Positions 51,370 through 59,738 are shown, counted from the first letter of the stretch. The stretch: DNA of 64,000 bases from JAJRAN01 sp963827135 (GCA_963827135.1 CAWGZX010000006.1:320801-384800); one strand, 5' to 3'. Made by a program: numbers and translations. Notes: generated from the letters alone by a model not told the origin.

Positions 51370-51822
51370 TTATAGCGCTTTGACCGCTAGATGCTTGGAG
51401 ACAGCTTGATTGGCCGTGTCCATCTGGTTGCCGGAGAAGGTGCACTTGTACTTCTCTCCGCCCGCCTCCAAGTTCATGGTGCAGCCCATCATGCTCTTCT
51501 TCACGCTCACGCTCTTCACGTCCGAGTAGAGATAGTAGACGTTCTTGTCGCTCTTGCTCAACATCTCTGGCAGAGTGAGTCCGCCGTACGCCGCCCTCTT
51601 GTCCTGGATCTTCTTGTCCGACAACGCCTTGTTGATGAAGACATCGGCCGCTCCGAAGCCGCCAATGCCGGTCTTGACCGCGCCCTCCACCAACAGGAAG
51701 GCTATGCCGTTGTTGGTGAAGATAATGTCGTACTTGCGTTCCGTGCTTATCATGCCCTTGGTCGTACTGGCTTTCTGGATGACGCTCTCTATCACATCGG
51801 ATTCGTTCCCCACCGATATCAC
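51370..51822 (-). CDS. Hypothetical protein with PH-like beta fold
   Basis: A 150-residue soluble protein. Strands such as RKYDIIFTNNGIAFLLVEG and NVYYLYSDVKSVSVKKSMMGCTMNLEAGGEKYKCTFSG, ending in a helix, resemble bacterial PH-like domains, which bind peptides or membranes. No name is certain. The start is GTG at 51822; the frame stays open upstream into purH, so the true start may be earlier. It follows purH by 71 bases on the same strand. Confidence 0.5.
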   Translation of the reverse strand: MISVGNESDVIESVIQKASTTKGMISTERKYDIIFTNNGIAFLLVEGAVKTGIGGFGAADVFINKALSDKKIQDKRAAYGGLTLPEMLSKSDKNVYYLYSDVKSVSVKKSMMGCTMNLEAGGEKYKCTFSGNQMDTANQAVSKHLAVKAL

Positions 51823-51893
51823 CGTGATAAAGAGCGCTGCACCGAGTATATCTTTCTTGCCGAGCTTGGAGGACCCCTCGCCTACATCTTCCG

Positions 51894-53471
51894 CTAATGC
51901 CTGAAGATCCGGACCCCGGTGAAGACCATGGCCATACCGTGCTCGTCGGCGGCTTTGATGACTTCGTCGTCCCTGATAGAGCCCCCGGGCTGGATGACGG
52001 CGGTGACCCCGGCTTTCGCTGCCTCGTCGATGCCGTCCCGGAATGGGAAGAAGGCGTCCGAGGCCATGACCGCGCCGCGCGCGTTCTCCTTGGCCTTGTA
52101 AGCGGCTATCATGCTGGAGTCCACGCGGGACATCTGCCCCGCGCCTATTCCCACGACCTGTTCCCCCTTCGCCAATATGATGGCGTTGGACCAGACGTGC
52201 TTGCAGACCTTCCAGGCGAAGAGCATGCTCCTGGTCTCCTCCTCGGTGGGGGCGCGCACGGTCACCACCTTCAAGGTTCCTGGGTCCAAGGGCTCGACGT
52301 CCGCGGTCTGCACCAGCAGGCCGCCCTTCACCTTCTTCATCTTCAGTTCCGGCCTCTCATCGTGGGCGATGGGCGCTCCGGTGCGCAGCAATCGGATGTT
52401 CTTCTTCTTGCTCAGGTGGGCCAAGGCCTCCTGCGAATAATCTGGCGCTATGACGCAGTCCACGAAATGGGAGCCTATCTGCTCCGCGGTGGCGATGTCC
52501 ACCTCGCGGTTGACGCCGATGACGCAGCCGAAGGCGGCCAATGAGTCCACGTTGTAGGCGATGACGAAAGCGTCCACGAGCTTGTCCGCCGAGGCGATTC
52601 CGCATGGATTGGTGTGCTTGATGACCGCGGCCGTCGGCCGGTCAGGGAACTCCCTCAAGAGCTCGAGGGCCGACTCCAGGTCCAGTATGTTGTTGTAAGA
52701 GATCTCCCTCCCGTGCAGCTTCTCGCTCCTGCCCACCGACACGCCGGTGACGAAGGGGTCGATGTAGAAGGCGCCGGTCTGCTGGGGGTTCTCGCCGTAG
52801 CGCAGGTCGTAGGCCTTGTCCAGGCCCATAGCGATTGTCGAAGGAAACATCTCCCCGGGGAAGACCTTGGCCAGATAGGACGATATCATGGCGTCGTAGA
52901 CGGCAGTCGACCGATAGGCCTCGAGGGCCAGGGCGCGCAAGGTCTCCTCGCTTATCCTGCCATTGGTTTCGGTCATCTCCTGCAACAAGCTAGTGTAGCG
53001 GGCGGGGCTAGTCACCACCGCCACTCCCTGGTGATTCTTGGCCGCGGCACGGATGAGCGAAGGCCCACCGATGTCGATGTTCTCGATTATCTCCTCCAGA
53101 GACGACCCCTTGAGGACCGTCTCCTTGAATGGGTAGAGGTTCACAACGACCATGTCGATGCGCTTGATGTTGGCTTTGGTCAGCTGGTCCATGTGCTCTT
53201 TCGAGTCCCTCCTTGCCAGGATGCCAGCATGGATCGCGGGGTGCAGGGTCTTCACTCGGCCATCAAGCATCTCCGGCCAACCGGTGACCTCGGAGATCCC
53301 GACCGTTCTGATGCCATTGTTTTCGAGGAGGGCCGCCGTTCCTCCGGTGGACACCATCTCCACTCCCAAAGCCTTCAAGCCCTTGGCGAAGTCCACCAAA
53401 CCCTCCTTGTTGGAGACGCTCAACAGCGCCCTCTCGACCCGAACCAATGCAAACGCCCCCTTATGTGGCAT
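51894..53471 (-). CDS. purH: Bifunctional purine biosynthesis protein (AICAR transformylase/IMP cyclohydrolase)
   Basis: A 525-residue protein with both domains. The N-terminal IMP cyclohydrolase/MGS-like part has VSNKEGLVDFAKGLKALGVEMVSTGGTA; the transformylase part has DLRYGENPQQTGAFY, VIKHTNPCGIA (catalytic Lys-His) and QPGGSIRDDEVI at the end. It performs the last two steps of IMP synthesis and needs formyl-tetrahydrofolate. Full-length PurH uses folate, which agrees with an AcsE-type, folate-linked methyl branch in this organism. The first 10 residues are an extension before the usual start. Confidence 0.92.
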   Translation of the reverse strand: MPHKGAFALVRVERALLSVSNKEGLVDFAKGLKALGVEMVSTGGTAALLENNGIRTVGISEVTGWPEMLDGRVKTLHPAIHAGILARRDSKEHMDQLTKANIKRIDMVVVNLYPFKETVLKGSSLEEIIENIDIGGPSLIRAAAKNHQGVAVVTSPARYTSLLQEMTETNGRISEETLRALALEAYRSTAVYDAMISSYLAKVFPGEMFPSTIAMGLDKAYDLRYGENPQQTGAFYIDPFVTGVSVGRSEKLHGREISYNNILDLESALELLREFPDRPTAAVIKHTNPCGIASADKLVDAFVIAYNVDSLAAFGCVIGVNREVDIATAEQIGSHFVDCVIAPDYSQEALAHLSKKKNIRLLRTGAPIAHDERPELKMKKVKGGLLVQTADVEPLDPGTLKVVTVRAPTEEETRSMLFAWKVCKHVWSNAIILAKGEQVVGIGAGQMSRVDSSMIAAYKAKENARGAVMASDAFFPFRDGIDEAAKAGVTAVIQPGGSIRDDEVIKAADEHGMAMVFTGVRIFRH

Positions 53472-53578
53472 ATCAGAATAGTATGCCGGAAGGATATTGC
53501 GCCGGTGGAAATAAACTTCTCCATTTGAGGCTCAGACTCCAAAGACCTTAAGGTTCAACGTGCGAATGATGGACAGCG

Positions 53579-53776
53579 ATGGTCACGAAGAGGAAGACCG
53601 CGAAGAAGACCAAGCGGAAGACGACCAAGAGGAAGACCGCCCGCACCACCAAGAAGAGGAAGACCACGAAAAAGAAGACCACTACGAGGAGGCGCACCTC
53701 CGAGGAGCGCTTGGTGGATGATTTGGTCACGGGTTTCAGCCGCCTCGTTCTGGACAAGGTCGGGAAGAAGAAGTAG
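53579..53776 (+). CDS. Short Lys/Arg/Thr-rich basic protein
   Basis: A 65-residue protein whose first 40 residues consist almost only of Lys, Thr and Arg in (K/R)-(K/R)-(K/R/T)T steps, like histone H1 tails. The last 25 residues form a normal amphipathic segment (SEERLVDDLVTGFSRLVLDKVGKKK). Non-specific DNA or RNA binding is the likely role. No such protein is named here. It lies upstream of acsE on the same strand with its own start and a 76-base gap. Confidence 0.55.
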   Translation: MVTKRKTAKKTKRKTTKRKTARTTKKRKTTKKKTTTRRRTSEERLVDDLVTGFSRLVLDKVGKKK

Positions 53777-53815
53777 CGAGGACGCGCAACTAGCCCTCCA
53801 GACCCTCTACAAAGT

Positions 53816-53846
53816 GTTTTATCGGACGGAGGCTTTCAATCGTCCG
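53816..53846 (+). promoter_or_regulatory. acsE promoter with inverted repeat
   Basis: A TATA-like GTTTTAT (53816-53822) is followed by CGGACG (53823-53828) and CGTCCG (53841-53846), a perfect 6-base inverted repeat around 12 bases. The acsE ATG is at 53853. An operator between TATA box and start, or a leader hairpin, would fit. Confidence 0.4.
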
Positions 53847-53852
53847 AACTAG

Positions 53853-54628
53853 ATGTACGTCATCTCTGAGAGGATCAACGGGCTTTTCACATCGGTCTCC
53901 AAGGCCATCGATCACCGTGATGCCAAATGGGTGCAGGAGCATGCGTTGCGACAACTGGATTGCGGCGCCCAGGCTTTGGATATCAACACCGGCCCGGGCA
54001 GGGACGACGGTCCGGCCGCCATGGAATGGCTGGTCAAGACCGTGCAAGAGGTCACCAACGTTCCTCTGTGCATCGACTCACCGGGCATCAAGACCTTGAC
54101 CGCTGGGATCACGGCCGCCAAGAACAAGGTCATCATCAACTCCACCACCGCCGAGCGGGCCAAGATGGACAAGCTCTTCCCTCTGGCTAGGGAGCATGGC
54201 GCCGAGGTTATCTGCCTGTGCATGGACGAGCGCGGCGTGCCCAACTCCGCGGAGGCTAGGGCGGAGATGGCCATGCTCATGATCACCACCGCCATGGAGC
54301 ACGAGATCATGCCAGATCGCCTGTTCCTCGACCCTCTGGTGCTGCCCACCAAGGCGGCACAGGACCAGGGCGCCAAGGTCATCGAGGCGGTGCGCATGTT
54401 CCAAACGCTGAACGAGCCCCGCCGCGCACGGTGGTGGGGCTGAGCAACGTCTCCAACGGCACCAAGGACCGCCCGCTGGTCAACAGGACCTACATGGCCA
54501 TGCTCATGGGCGCTGGCCTGTCCGCTGCCATCCTCGACCCCGAGGACAAGGAGCTCATGGACGCCGTCAAAGCGGCGCAGGTGCTCCTCAACCAGAAGCT
54601 GTATGCGGACGACTTCCTGCGCGCCTGA
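53853..54628 (+). CDS. acsE: Methyltetrahydrofolate:corrinoid iron-sulfur protein methyltransferase (one frameshift)
   Basis: Two frames together give about 258 residues, the length of AcsE. The first, MYVISERINGLF to MFQTLNEP, has the pterin-binding barrel with DINTGPG, IDSPG and NSTTAE; the second, VVGLSNVSNGTKDRPLVNRTYM to LYADDFLRA, completes it. The break is a missing C in the run at 54417-54420: one more C gives the family sequence NEPPPRTVVGLSN. The enzyme moves the methyl group from methyl-tetrahydrofolate to the corrinoid protein AcsCD. Archaeal pathways normally use methanopterin and Mtr/Cdh proteins instead, so this gene implies a folate-linked methyl branch. Confidence 0.85.
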
Positions 54629-54780
54629 ATTGGTTTCGGGGTTGCGAGCCCTTGCAAGGTATTTCTCGCCGTCCAGATATTTCGGCGCCCCCTCCTGGTG
54701 GCGGCGGGCTTCCCAGACGCGCTTGCTTCTCTCCTGACCTAGGTACCAATTTATGAACTATGGCGAGACGAGCAAGTTCG

Positions 54781-55704
54781 TCATTTGAGGTTTTGGTATC
54801 GCCTCTCCGTCTCCCTCGCAAGGTCCCCCTCGAAGAAGTTGAAGTAAACGAAAGCGTAGTAGACCGAGAACACACCCAGAAGAAGATAGTAGCTGATGAA
54901 GGAGTTGACCATCGTCCCGATATCATGCTCCTGCAGCGCGAGGCGGATGAAGACAACTATCGTGCCCAATGCCACGAAGGTCTGGAGGATGCGCGAGCGG
55001 ATCCCTCGGAAAAGCTCGAACTCCCTGATGATGCCTGGGATGCGCGCCCTCAAGGCCAGGAGGGCAAACCATGGTATGATTATGATGGGGATGATCGTCG
55101 ACATCGACCCAAGCACGCTGAACAACAGCACGACGTCCAGGCTCTCGAGCAGCAGCGGGTTCAGCGAGATATAGATGGCCATGATGGTTCCAAGGAATAT
55201 CTCCCAGAAGATGGCGCGATAGAATCGCTCCCAGGGGAATCTGGCTCTAGGAGGTTCGACCTCGACCTTGAGCTTGGATAGGTCCAGCATGTCCGGAATG
55301 TCCATTAGCCAGAGCATCAGCTTCGTCTGGATGTTGTCCTTCCTCGTGAAGGTCGCCAATCTGACTCCTTTAAGGATGCCTGGCATGAGGCGTCGGATCA
55401 CTAGCCCTGCGAACCATATCGTTCCGAAGGCCCCGCAGATGATGGCCAATTGGACGCCCCATAGGGCAAGCCCCATAGCTACGAATGCTATGACCGCCGC
55501 GAACGGGTCTTGGTGTGGGTTGACCTCCCCACCAAGACCAGGCATCCCGATGAAAACTCCTTCGATGCCGTAGAAATAGCCATAGACAGTATAGAGGAAA
55601 GCCCCCACGAGGGAGGTCAGCAGAAAGAACTGGAACATCCTGATGGTGGTTATGACCCCATGGTCCCCCAAACGGATCCATGCCAACAGGCCGATGAGGA
55701 AGTG
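54781..55704 (-). CDS. Polytopic membrane protein, N-terminus lost at the junction
   Basis: The frame reads about 308 residues with about seven hydrophobic helices (for example QFFLLTSLVGAFLYTVYG, AVIAFVAMGLALWGVQLAIICG, VVLLFSVLGSMSTIIPIIIIPW). No family is recognised. A TTG at 55686 is a possible start, but the same frame continues upstream as helix-like sequence (LHFLIGLLAW) until it meets planctomycete DUF1328 sequence at about 55,704. The true N-terminal part is therefore missing here. Codon use matches the archaeal side. Confidence 0.55.
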   Translation of the reverse strand, partial: HFLIGLLAWIRLGDHGVITTIRMFQFFLLTSLVGAFLYTVYGYFYGIEGVFIGMPGLGGEVNPHQDPFAAVIAFVAMGLALWGVQLAIICGAFGTIWFAGLVIRRLMPGILKGVRLATFTRKDNIQTKLMLWLMDIPDMLDLSKLKVEVEPPRARFPWERFYRAIFWEIFLGTIMAIYISLNPLLLESLDVVLLFSVLGSMSTIIPIIIIPWFALLALRARIPGIIREFELFRGIRSRILQTFVALGTIVVFIRLALQEHDIGTMVNSFISYYLLLGVFSVYYAFVYFNFFEGDLARETERRYQNLK

Positions 55705-55706
55705 AA
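55700..55706. other. Junction between archaeal-like and planctomycete-like sequence
   Basis: To the left, on the minus strand, lies a membrane-protein frame of the archaeal genome; to the right, in another frame, a DUF1328 protein whose conserved sequence stops after ILFVIF, at plus base about 55,703. Neither gene is complete. All further genes to the right are bacterial in type, with Shine-Dalgarno sequences and a sigma70 promoter. No transposon end, tRNA or repeat marks the switch. Confidence 0.7.
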
Positions 55707-55817
55707 GATAACGAAGAGTATCTTCGCCCCTTCCCAGGAAAGGGCTGCCACTCCTGCGAATCCAAAAAAGGCAGCGATCAGAGCGATCACCAGAAACATG
55801 ACTGCAAGCTGTAACAT
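55703..55817 (-). pseudogene. DUF1328 small membrane protein, C-terminus lost
   Basis: From ATG 55817, preceded by GGAGAAC, the frame reads 38 residues matching DUF1328: MLQLAVMFLVIALIAAFFGF, then AGVAALSWEGAKILFVIF. Complete members have about 52-54 residues with a second helix (typically VLxxLxxLGG); here the frame turns into unrelated TSSSACWHG. DUF1328 proteins are common in proteobacteria and planctomycetes and occur in envelope-stress loci. The loss coincides with the composition change. Confidence 0.65.
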
Positions 55818-55904
55818 GTCAAGTTCTCCTTCACAAACAGTTGGGCCAAGTTGGCGAAATGCCAGCACGGCCCGCGATTAGCATCTCAAAAGCGCAACGT
55901 TGTC

Positions 55905-56156
55905 TCAGGGTCGGCGTTCCGGTTCTTTGGCCTTGCCGGCCCGGTCGCCGATTTTCTCCTTGGCCTCTTGCCCGAAGCCTTGCACCTTGTCCTTGGCCTT
56001 TTGCTCATCTGCGTGGATTTTGTCTTTGTCCACAGTAATCGTAGCGCTGGGCCTTTGGTCCGCGGTATCCGTCGAAAGCTGAAACCAACCTCGGTAAAAA
56101 CCCACGCCGACAATGCCGACCAGGAGCAAAACGACCACAAACAATAGAGTTCTCAT
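55905..56156 (-). CDS. Small single-helix protein with charged tail
   Basis: An 83-residue protein: a membrane helix at residues 4-20 (LLFVVVLLLVGIVGVGF) then a Lys/Asp/Glu/Ala-rich tail with repeated KAKDKVQGFGQEAKEKIGDRAGKAKE, resembling CsbD/YtxH-like stress proteins. ATG at 56156 follows GGAAAAG. A longer frame from 56267 would overlap csrA. It is one of a row of small leftward genes (DUF2294, csrA, this, DUF1328) typical of planctomycete stress-response loci. Confidence 0.55.
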   Translation of the reverse strand: MRTLLFVVVLLLVGIVGVGFYRGWFQLSTDTADQRPSATITVDKDKIHADEQKAKDKVQGFGQEAKEKIGDRAGKAKEPERRP

Positions 56157-56196
56157 GTTGTCTTTTCCTTCACACATGTCCAACTCGACGACACGG

Positions 56197-56394
56197 TCAG
56201 ACGATCTGACCGGCCTCGGCGCGGATTCGTTCCCACACCTCCGAACGATGGACGGGAACATCGGCATCGACCTCGAAGCCCAGTTTCACGTTCGTGCCTC
56301 GAATACCGAGCACCGTGACTTTCAGCAGGCGATGGAACCCATCGGCCCCGCCGACCACAACCGACTCCCGATTCTTCCTCGATAGAACTAACAT
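56197..56394 (-). CDS. csrA: CsrA-family RNA-binding regulator
   Basis: A 65-residue protein starting MLVLSRKNRESVVVGG, with GFHRLLKVTVLGIRGTNVKLGFEVDADVPVHRSEVWERI, an RNA-binding CsrA fold. CsrA binds GGA motifs in mRNA leaders. A ribosome site GGAGG lies about 7 bases before ATG 56394. CsrA is bacterial and is not known from archaea, which supports a bacterial origin for this side. The frame upstream is fused in phase with the DUF2294 gene, probably by an indel. Confidence 0.85.
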   Translation of the reverse strand: MLVLSRKNRESVVVGGADGFHRLLKVTVLGIRGTNVKLGFEVDADVPVHRSEVWERIRAEAGQIV

Positions 56395-56832
56395 GGCAAA
56401 ACCTCCGTTTTTTGTGATTGACTCGCCTAATCCGTTCCCGCTCCAACTGCCCGCGGGTATGCTGCCGGCGAGCAGGAACACCTGCACCATCGTGCCGGTC
56501 GTGAACACCTGCACCACGGTGCCGGTAGTCGGCTCGACTTCCGCGGTCGCTTCGCGCACCTCGACCCCGGTGATTCTCTTGATCTCCTGCCGCAGCGAGT
56601 CGGCGGAGTCGTTGAACAGCTGCCGGTGAAACTCCTGCACCTGGGCGGCGCCGGCCGGGCTCTTGGCCAGGGCCTTCTCGGCCGGCGACAAGGCCCCGTG
56701 CAGCGTGATCACCAGCGTGTTCTCGCTCAGGACCACGGTCACCGATTTGGGCGCGTGGCCCGTTCGCTGCTGCTCGAAGGCGCTGGCCGCCTGGGCGATC
56801 TGCTGCGCCACGGTTGGATCGAGCTTTTCCAT
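56395..56832 (-). CDS. DUF2294-family protein (stop codon lost by indel?)
   Basis: From MEKLDPTVAQQIAQAASAFEQQRTGHAPKSVTVVLSENTLVITLHGALSPAEKAL the sequence matches DUF2294, found as short proteins in bacteria and planctomycetes; function unknown. Towards the end GTVVQVFTT and GTMVQVFLL repeat, from a 24-base tandem duplication. Then the frame continues through a segment not like the family straight into csrA. One base change near the end would give a stop (TAG) in the other frame, so a fusion is unlikely. Related to the gene at 59886. Confidence 0.55.
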
Positions 56833-57067
56833 CGGATTCCCTCCCGCAGTGATTGTGAACGTCTTACATCGCCAAGAACAAAAAAAGCCGACGTGGCGGA
56901 ACACCCGAAGGTATTCGACCACGTCGGCTTACTCGCGAACGAGCCCCCCGGCACGGCCGGGTTGCTCTTCATCTAGTCATCCGACAACTTCATTGGAAAA
57001 GCCGCGATCAAGTGCTTCGCGACTCTCCCACTGCTACAATCATACGCCGCTGAGCGGGGAATGCAAT

Positions 57068-57075
57068 AGGACTTC
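57068..57075. repeat. Target-site duplication, left copy
   Basis: AGGACTTC directly outside the left inverted repeat. The same 8 bases lie directly outside the right inverted repeat at 59748-59755. IS1-family insertions usually duplicate 8-9 bases. Confidence 0.8.
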
Positions 57076-57095
57076 GGTAGTGGGTCAGTTTGAAA
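57076..57095 (+). repeat. Left inverted repeat of the transposon
   Basis: GGTAGTGGGTCAGTTTGAAA; exact reverse complement at 59728-59747. Confidence 0.9.
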
Positions 57096-57149
57096 CGCGG
57101 AATTCTGGAATCGACTTGACCCCGCTGTAGGGTAGTGGTATGATTCCAC

Positions 57150-57392
57150 ATGCCTAAACGCCCAAGCACACCCACCGATCCATTTCAGCTAGCCCGGCAC
57201 ATTCTGGATACCGTGGTGCCGGACGCCGAGCCACCCAAGGCCGCGAAGAAAAAGAACCCCGCTGCGGTGGCCCTGGGTAAGTTGGGCGGAAAAAAGGGCG
57301 GACTGGCCAGGGCCGCCAAGCTGACGGCCGAGCAACGAAAGGCAATTGCTAGGAAGGCCGCAAAAAAACGATGGAGTCCAAAAGAGGCCTAA
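57150..57392 (+). CDS. Small basic protein with KGG-like motif (transposon cargo)
   Basis: An 80-residue protein: an N-terminal part TPTDPFQLARHILDTVVPDAEPP, then KAAKKKNPAAVALGKLGGKKGGLARAAKLTAEQRKAIARKAAKKRW. The Lys/Ala/Gly-rich second half is a common bacterial histone-H1-like or KGG-type sequence, probably DNA-binding; in many genomes it accompanies mobile elements. Its stop overlaps by 4 bases the stop of the convergent ATPase gene. Located 54 bases inside the left inverted repeat. Confidence 0.6.
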   Translation: MPKRPSTPTDPFQLARHILDTVVPDAEPPKAAKKKNPAAVALGKLGGKKGGLARAAKLTAEQRKAIARKAAKKRWSPKEA

Positions 57393-58654
57393 AACAACTC
57401 GCCCGGTTTTGGGTCCTCCCTCTTGTCTTTAAGATCATCCTTTGAAATAAGGTTCGTGGCTAGGCCACGGATCAAAACGTATGGCTGCATAAGAGGATTG
57501 TCGAAGTGATATCGTGGCCGTGCTGATCTCGTGTCCTTAACCAAAACCGGACCATGACCGACCTCACAAAACGTATGAAGATGTCTAGCAAAGGCTGAGA
57601 TTTGGTAAAGTACGCCCGAGAATGCGTTCCAGCGGTTTTCTTACATCTCTGGGATAGAACCATCCTAGGTCATCGGTTTCGGCAAGAGCACATGCCAAGA
57701 GAACCTCTTTGTACAATGCTTCCTTTCTCGAACTTGAGATGGTTTTTGAATAATCGGCTTGGATTGTTGCCTGTGCCTTGTCAACCGATGCGTTGACAGC
57801 AATTTGCACGTGCTTCTCATAAACGCATAGGCTCTTATCGTCAAGGACCGAGTCTCCCCCGAATGAAGGCCCCAAAGGTGTGGATAGTGGGGCAGTCCAC
57901 GCGACAGGTGGGTAATTTCATCCAGCGCCACAGGCTCGATTGTCATATTGGTTTTAGAAGCCCTTGTGTCACGATCGTTTCTAATTCCCTGTAAGACATA
58001 CGTGGCATACGAATCTGCCGAAGACATCGCTCAAGAGACCTGCTGGTTGGCTACGAGAGTCTCAACATCATCGGAACACCAACAAGGACAACGGTGGCTG
58101 GGGGCTCGGTCGAGATAAGAATTTTCAGCGTGTCAGAGATCATTGCGAATTTTTACGCTCTGCATGTATCGATTTATCCAATATTATGACTACCAAATCA
58201 CCTTAACCAAAATTGGAAAGAACGCGTCGGGCACAATGTCAGGGGAAATCTGATCGGAGTAAGAGCCTGTGTATTCCTTTAGCAGTCTTTTTTCTCTTCT
58301 CTCTAATGTAACAGAATCTCTTTCGGTTTCTGCCTTAAAAGAAATCTCCTCGAATACTCGTTTCCAAATATCGCTATAAGTATCCGAAGTCATACAGTTG
58401 ATTTGTGGCGCAAGCACATCGGACTGCGGAGATCGAATGCGGGAAAATATCATGTTTGCTAATGACGTTTTTCCAACACCACGCTCTCCATAAAGAACCG
58501 CATGTTGTCCTTGTGATCGATCGCATCCACAAATCTCCGTATTTGGGATGTGCGACCAGTGAAAAGATCATCCCGATTTATGGGGGACGTTGGCTTGAAA
58601 ACAGTCCCTAGCATGAATGCTTTTTTGCATCTCCCCATAACTTGTGTCGGTCAT
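57389..58654 (-). pseudogene. P-loop ATPase gene with several frameshifts (transposon cargo)
   Basis: Joined across shifts the protein starts MTDTSYGEMQK, AFMLGTVFKPTSPINRDDLF, then TGRTSQIRRFVDAIDHKDQ. Walker A is YGERGVGKTSLANM, and SLERCLRQIRMPRM plus MTIEPVALDEITHLSRGLPHY are signatures of bacterial AAA ATPases of the MoxR/ORC-like type. It ends FDNPLMQPYVLIRG and GELF. At the position of Walker B the sequence reads VVIILDKFD, so the usual Glu is Lys. Shifts are near 58,630 (A run), 58,505, several around 58,060-58,180, 57,860 and 57,610 (T run). ATG 58654 follows GAGGAC. About 420 residues if repaired. Confidence 0.65.
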
Positions 58655-58799
58655 TTTTGTCCTCGTCGTGTACAAGCCACCTGTTATCGTGTAGTTAAGT
58701 ATACTTTTTGTCACCAAGGCTGTCAATCGCCCTAGTAACCGATACTTAGCGTTCAAACAATCGCACACAAATACAACAATGCACCTCATAAATTGAGTT

Positions 58800-58826
58800 G
58801 TAACATCAATTGTGGTAAGATGTTAC
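58800..58826. promoter_or_regulatory. Inverted repeat upstream of the transposase promoter
   Basis: GTAACATC (58800-58807) and GATGTTAC (58819-58826) are exact inverted copies around 11 bases, ending 17 bases before the -35 box. A regulator binding site for transposase or ATPase expression is possible. Confidence 0.35.
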
Positions 58827-58843
58827 GTATAGATATCAACCGC

Positions 58844-58872
58844 TTGACAATGCTTGACCGCTCAAGTATAAT
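58844..58872 (+). promoter_or_regulatory. Consensus sigma70 promoter of the transposase
   Basis: TTGACA (58844-58849), 17 bases, TATAAT (58867-58872): a perfect match to the bacterial consensus. The start codon is at 58879, so the transcript would begin at or next to the ATG, giving a leaderless message. Confidence 0.75.
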
Positions 58873-58878
58873 AGAGGC

Positions 58879-59738
58879 ATGAACACACTAACCCACGAAC
58901 AACGCTGTGCCGTCATCCGATGCCTGGTTGACGGCTGTTCCATCCGAGCCACCACCCGAATGACGGGGGTTGCCAAGAACACCATCCAGAAGCTCACCCG
59001 CGAACTGGGCAAAGCGGTTATGGAGTACACGACAACGTGCTGCGAAACGTGAAGTCCCAGCGGGTCCAGTGCGACGAGATATGGTGCTTCTGCTACGCCA
59101 AGGACAAGAACCTGCCCGACGAAATGCGGGGCGAGCCTGGCGTGGGCATCATGTGGACCTGGACGGCCATGGACGCCGACACCAAGCTAATGATCGCTTG
59201 GCGGCTCGGGGCCCGCGATGCCGCCAACGCCCACGCCTTCATCCGGGACGTACAGGAGCGGCTTGCCAATCGGGTCCAACTAACCACAGATGGCAATCGG
59301 CTCTACCTGGACGCCGTTACTGGACTACTTTGCGGAAATCGACTTCGCCATGCTCCAGAAGCTCTACGGGCCACGGCGAGAAGGCCCGGAGGCCCGATAC
59401 AGCCCCGCCAAGTGCAACGGCACCAAGAAGAAGGTCGTTATGGGCAACCCCGACCCCGACCACATTTCGACCAGCTACACGGAACGGCAGAACCTCAATA
59501 TCCGAATGCAGAACCGACGGTTCACCCGGCTGACCAACGCCTTCTCCAAGAAGGCCGAAATGCTGGAGTACAGCTTGGCGATCACGTTCTTCTACCACAA
59601 CTTCGTCCGGATCCACCAAACTCTCCGATGACCCCGGCCATGAAGGCGGGAATCACCGACCACAAGTGGACGATCGAGGAAATGGTGGACCTGCTGCCCG
59701 AAGTCACGCCACCCCGACCGGCGAAAATTTCAAACTGA
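58879..59738 (+). pseudogene. IS1-family transposase with three frameshifts
   Basis: Three frames in order: MNTLTHEQRCAVIRCL and the rest of an N-terminal helix-turn-helix (residues to about 50); QCDEIWCFCYAK through QLTTDGNRLYLDAV; LDYFAEIDFAMLQKLYG through HISTSYTERQNLN and FVRIHQTLR; then MTPAMKAGITD in a last frame. The DDE triad is visible as D in QCDEIW, D in TTDGN, E in YTERQ. Shifts are near 59,029 (one base missing), 59,316 (one extra) and 59,627 (one missing). Without shifts it would be a complete enzyme of about 285 residues. The stop lies inside the right inverted repeat. Confidence 0.85.

Noticed and set aside
56197..56832. A DUF2294-CsrA fusion protein
   Set aside because: The joining segment resembles neither family, csrA has its own ribosome site and ATG, and a single-base indel would give DUF2294 a stop before csrA.
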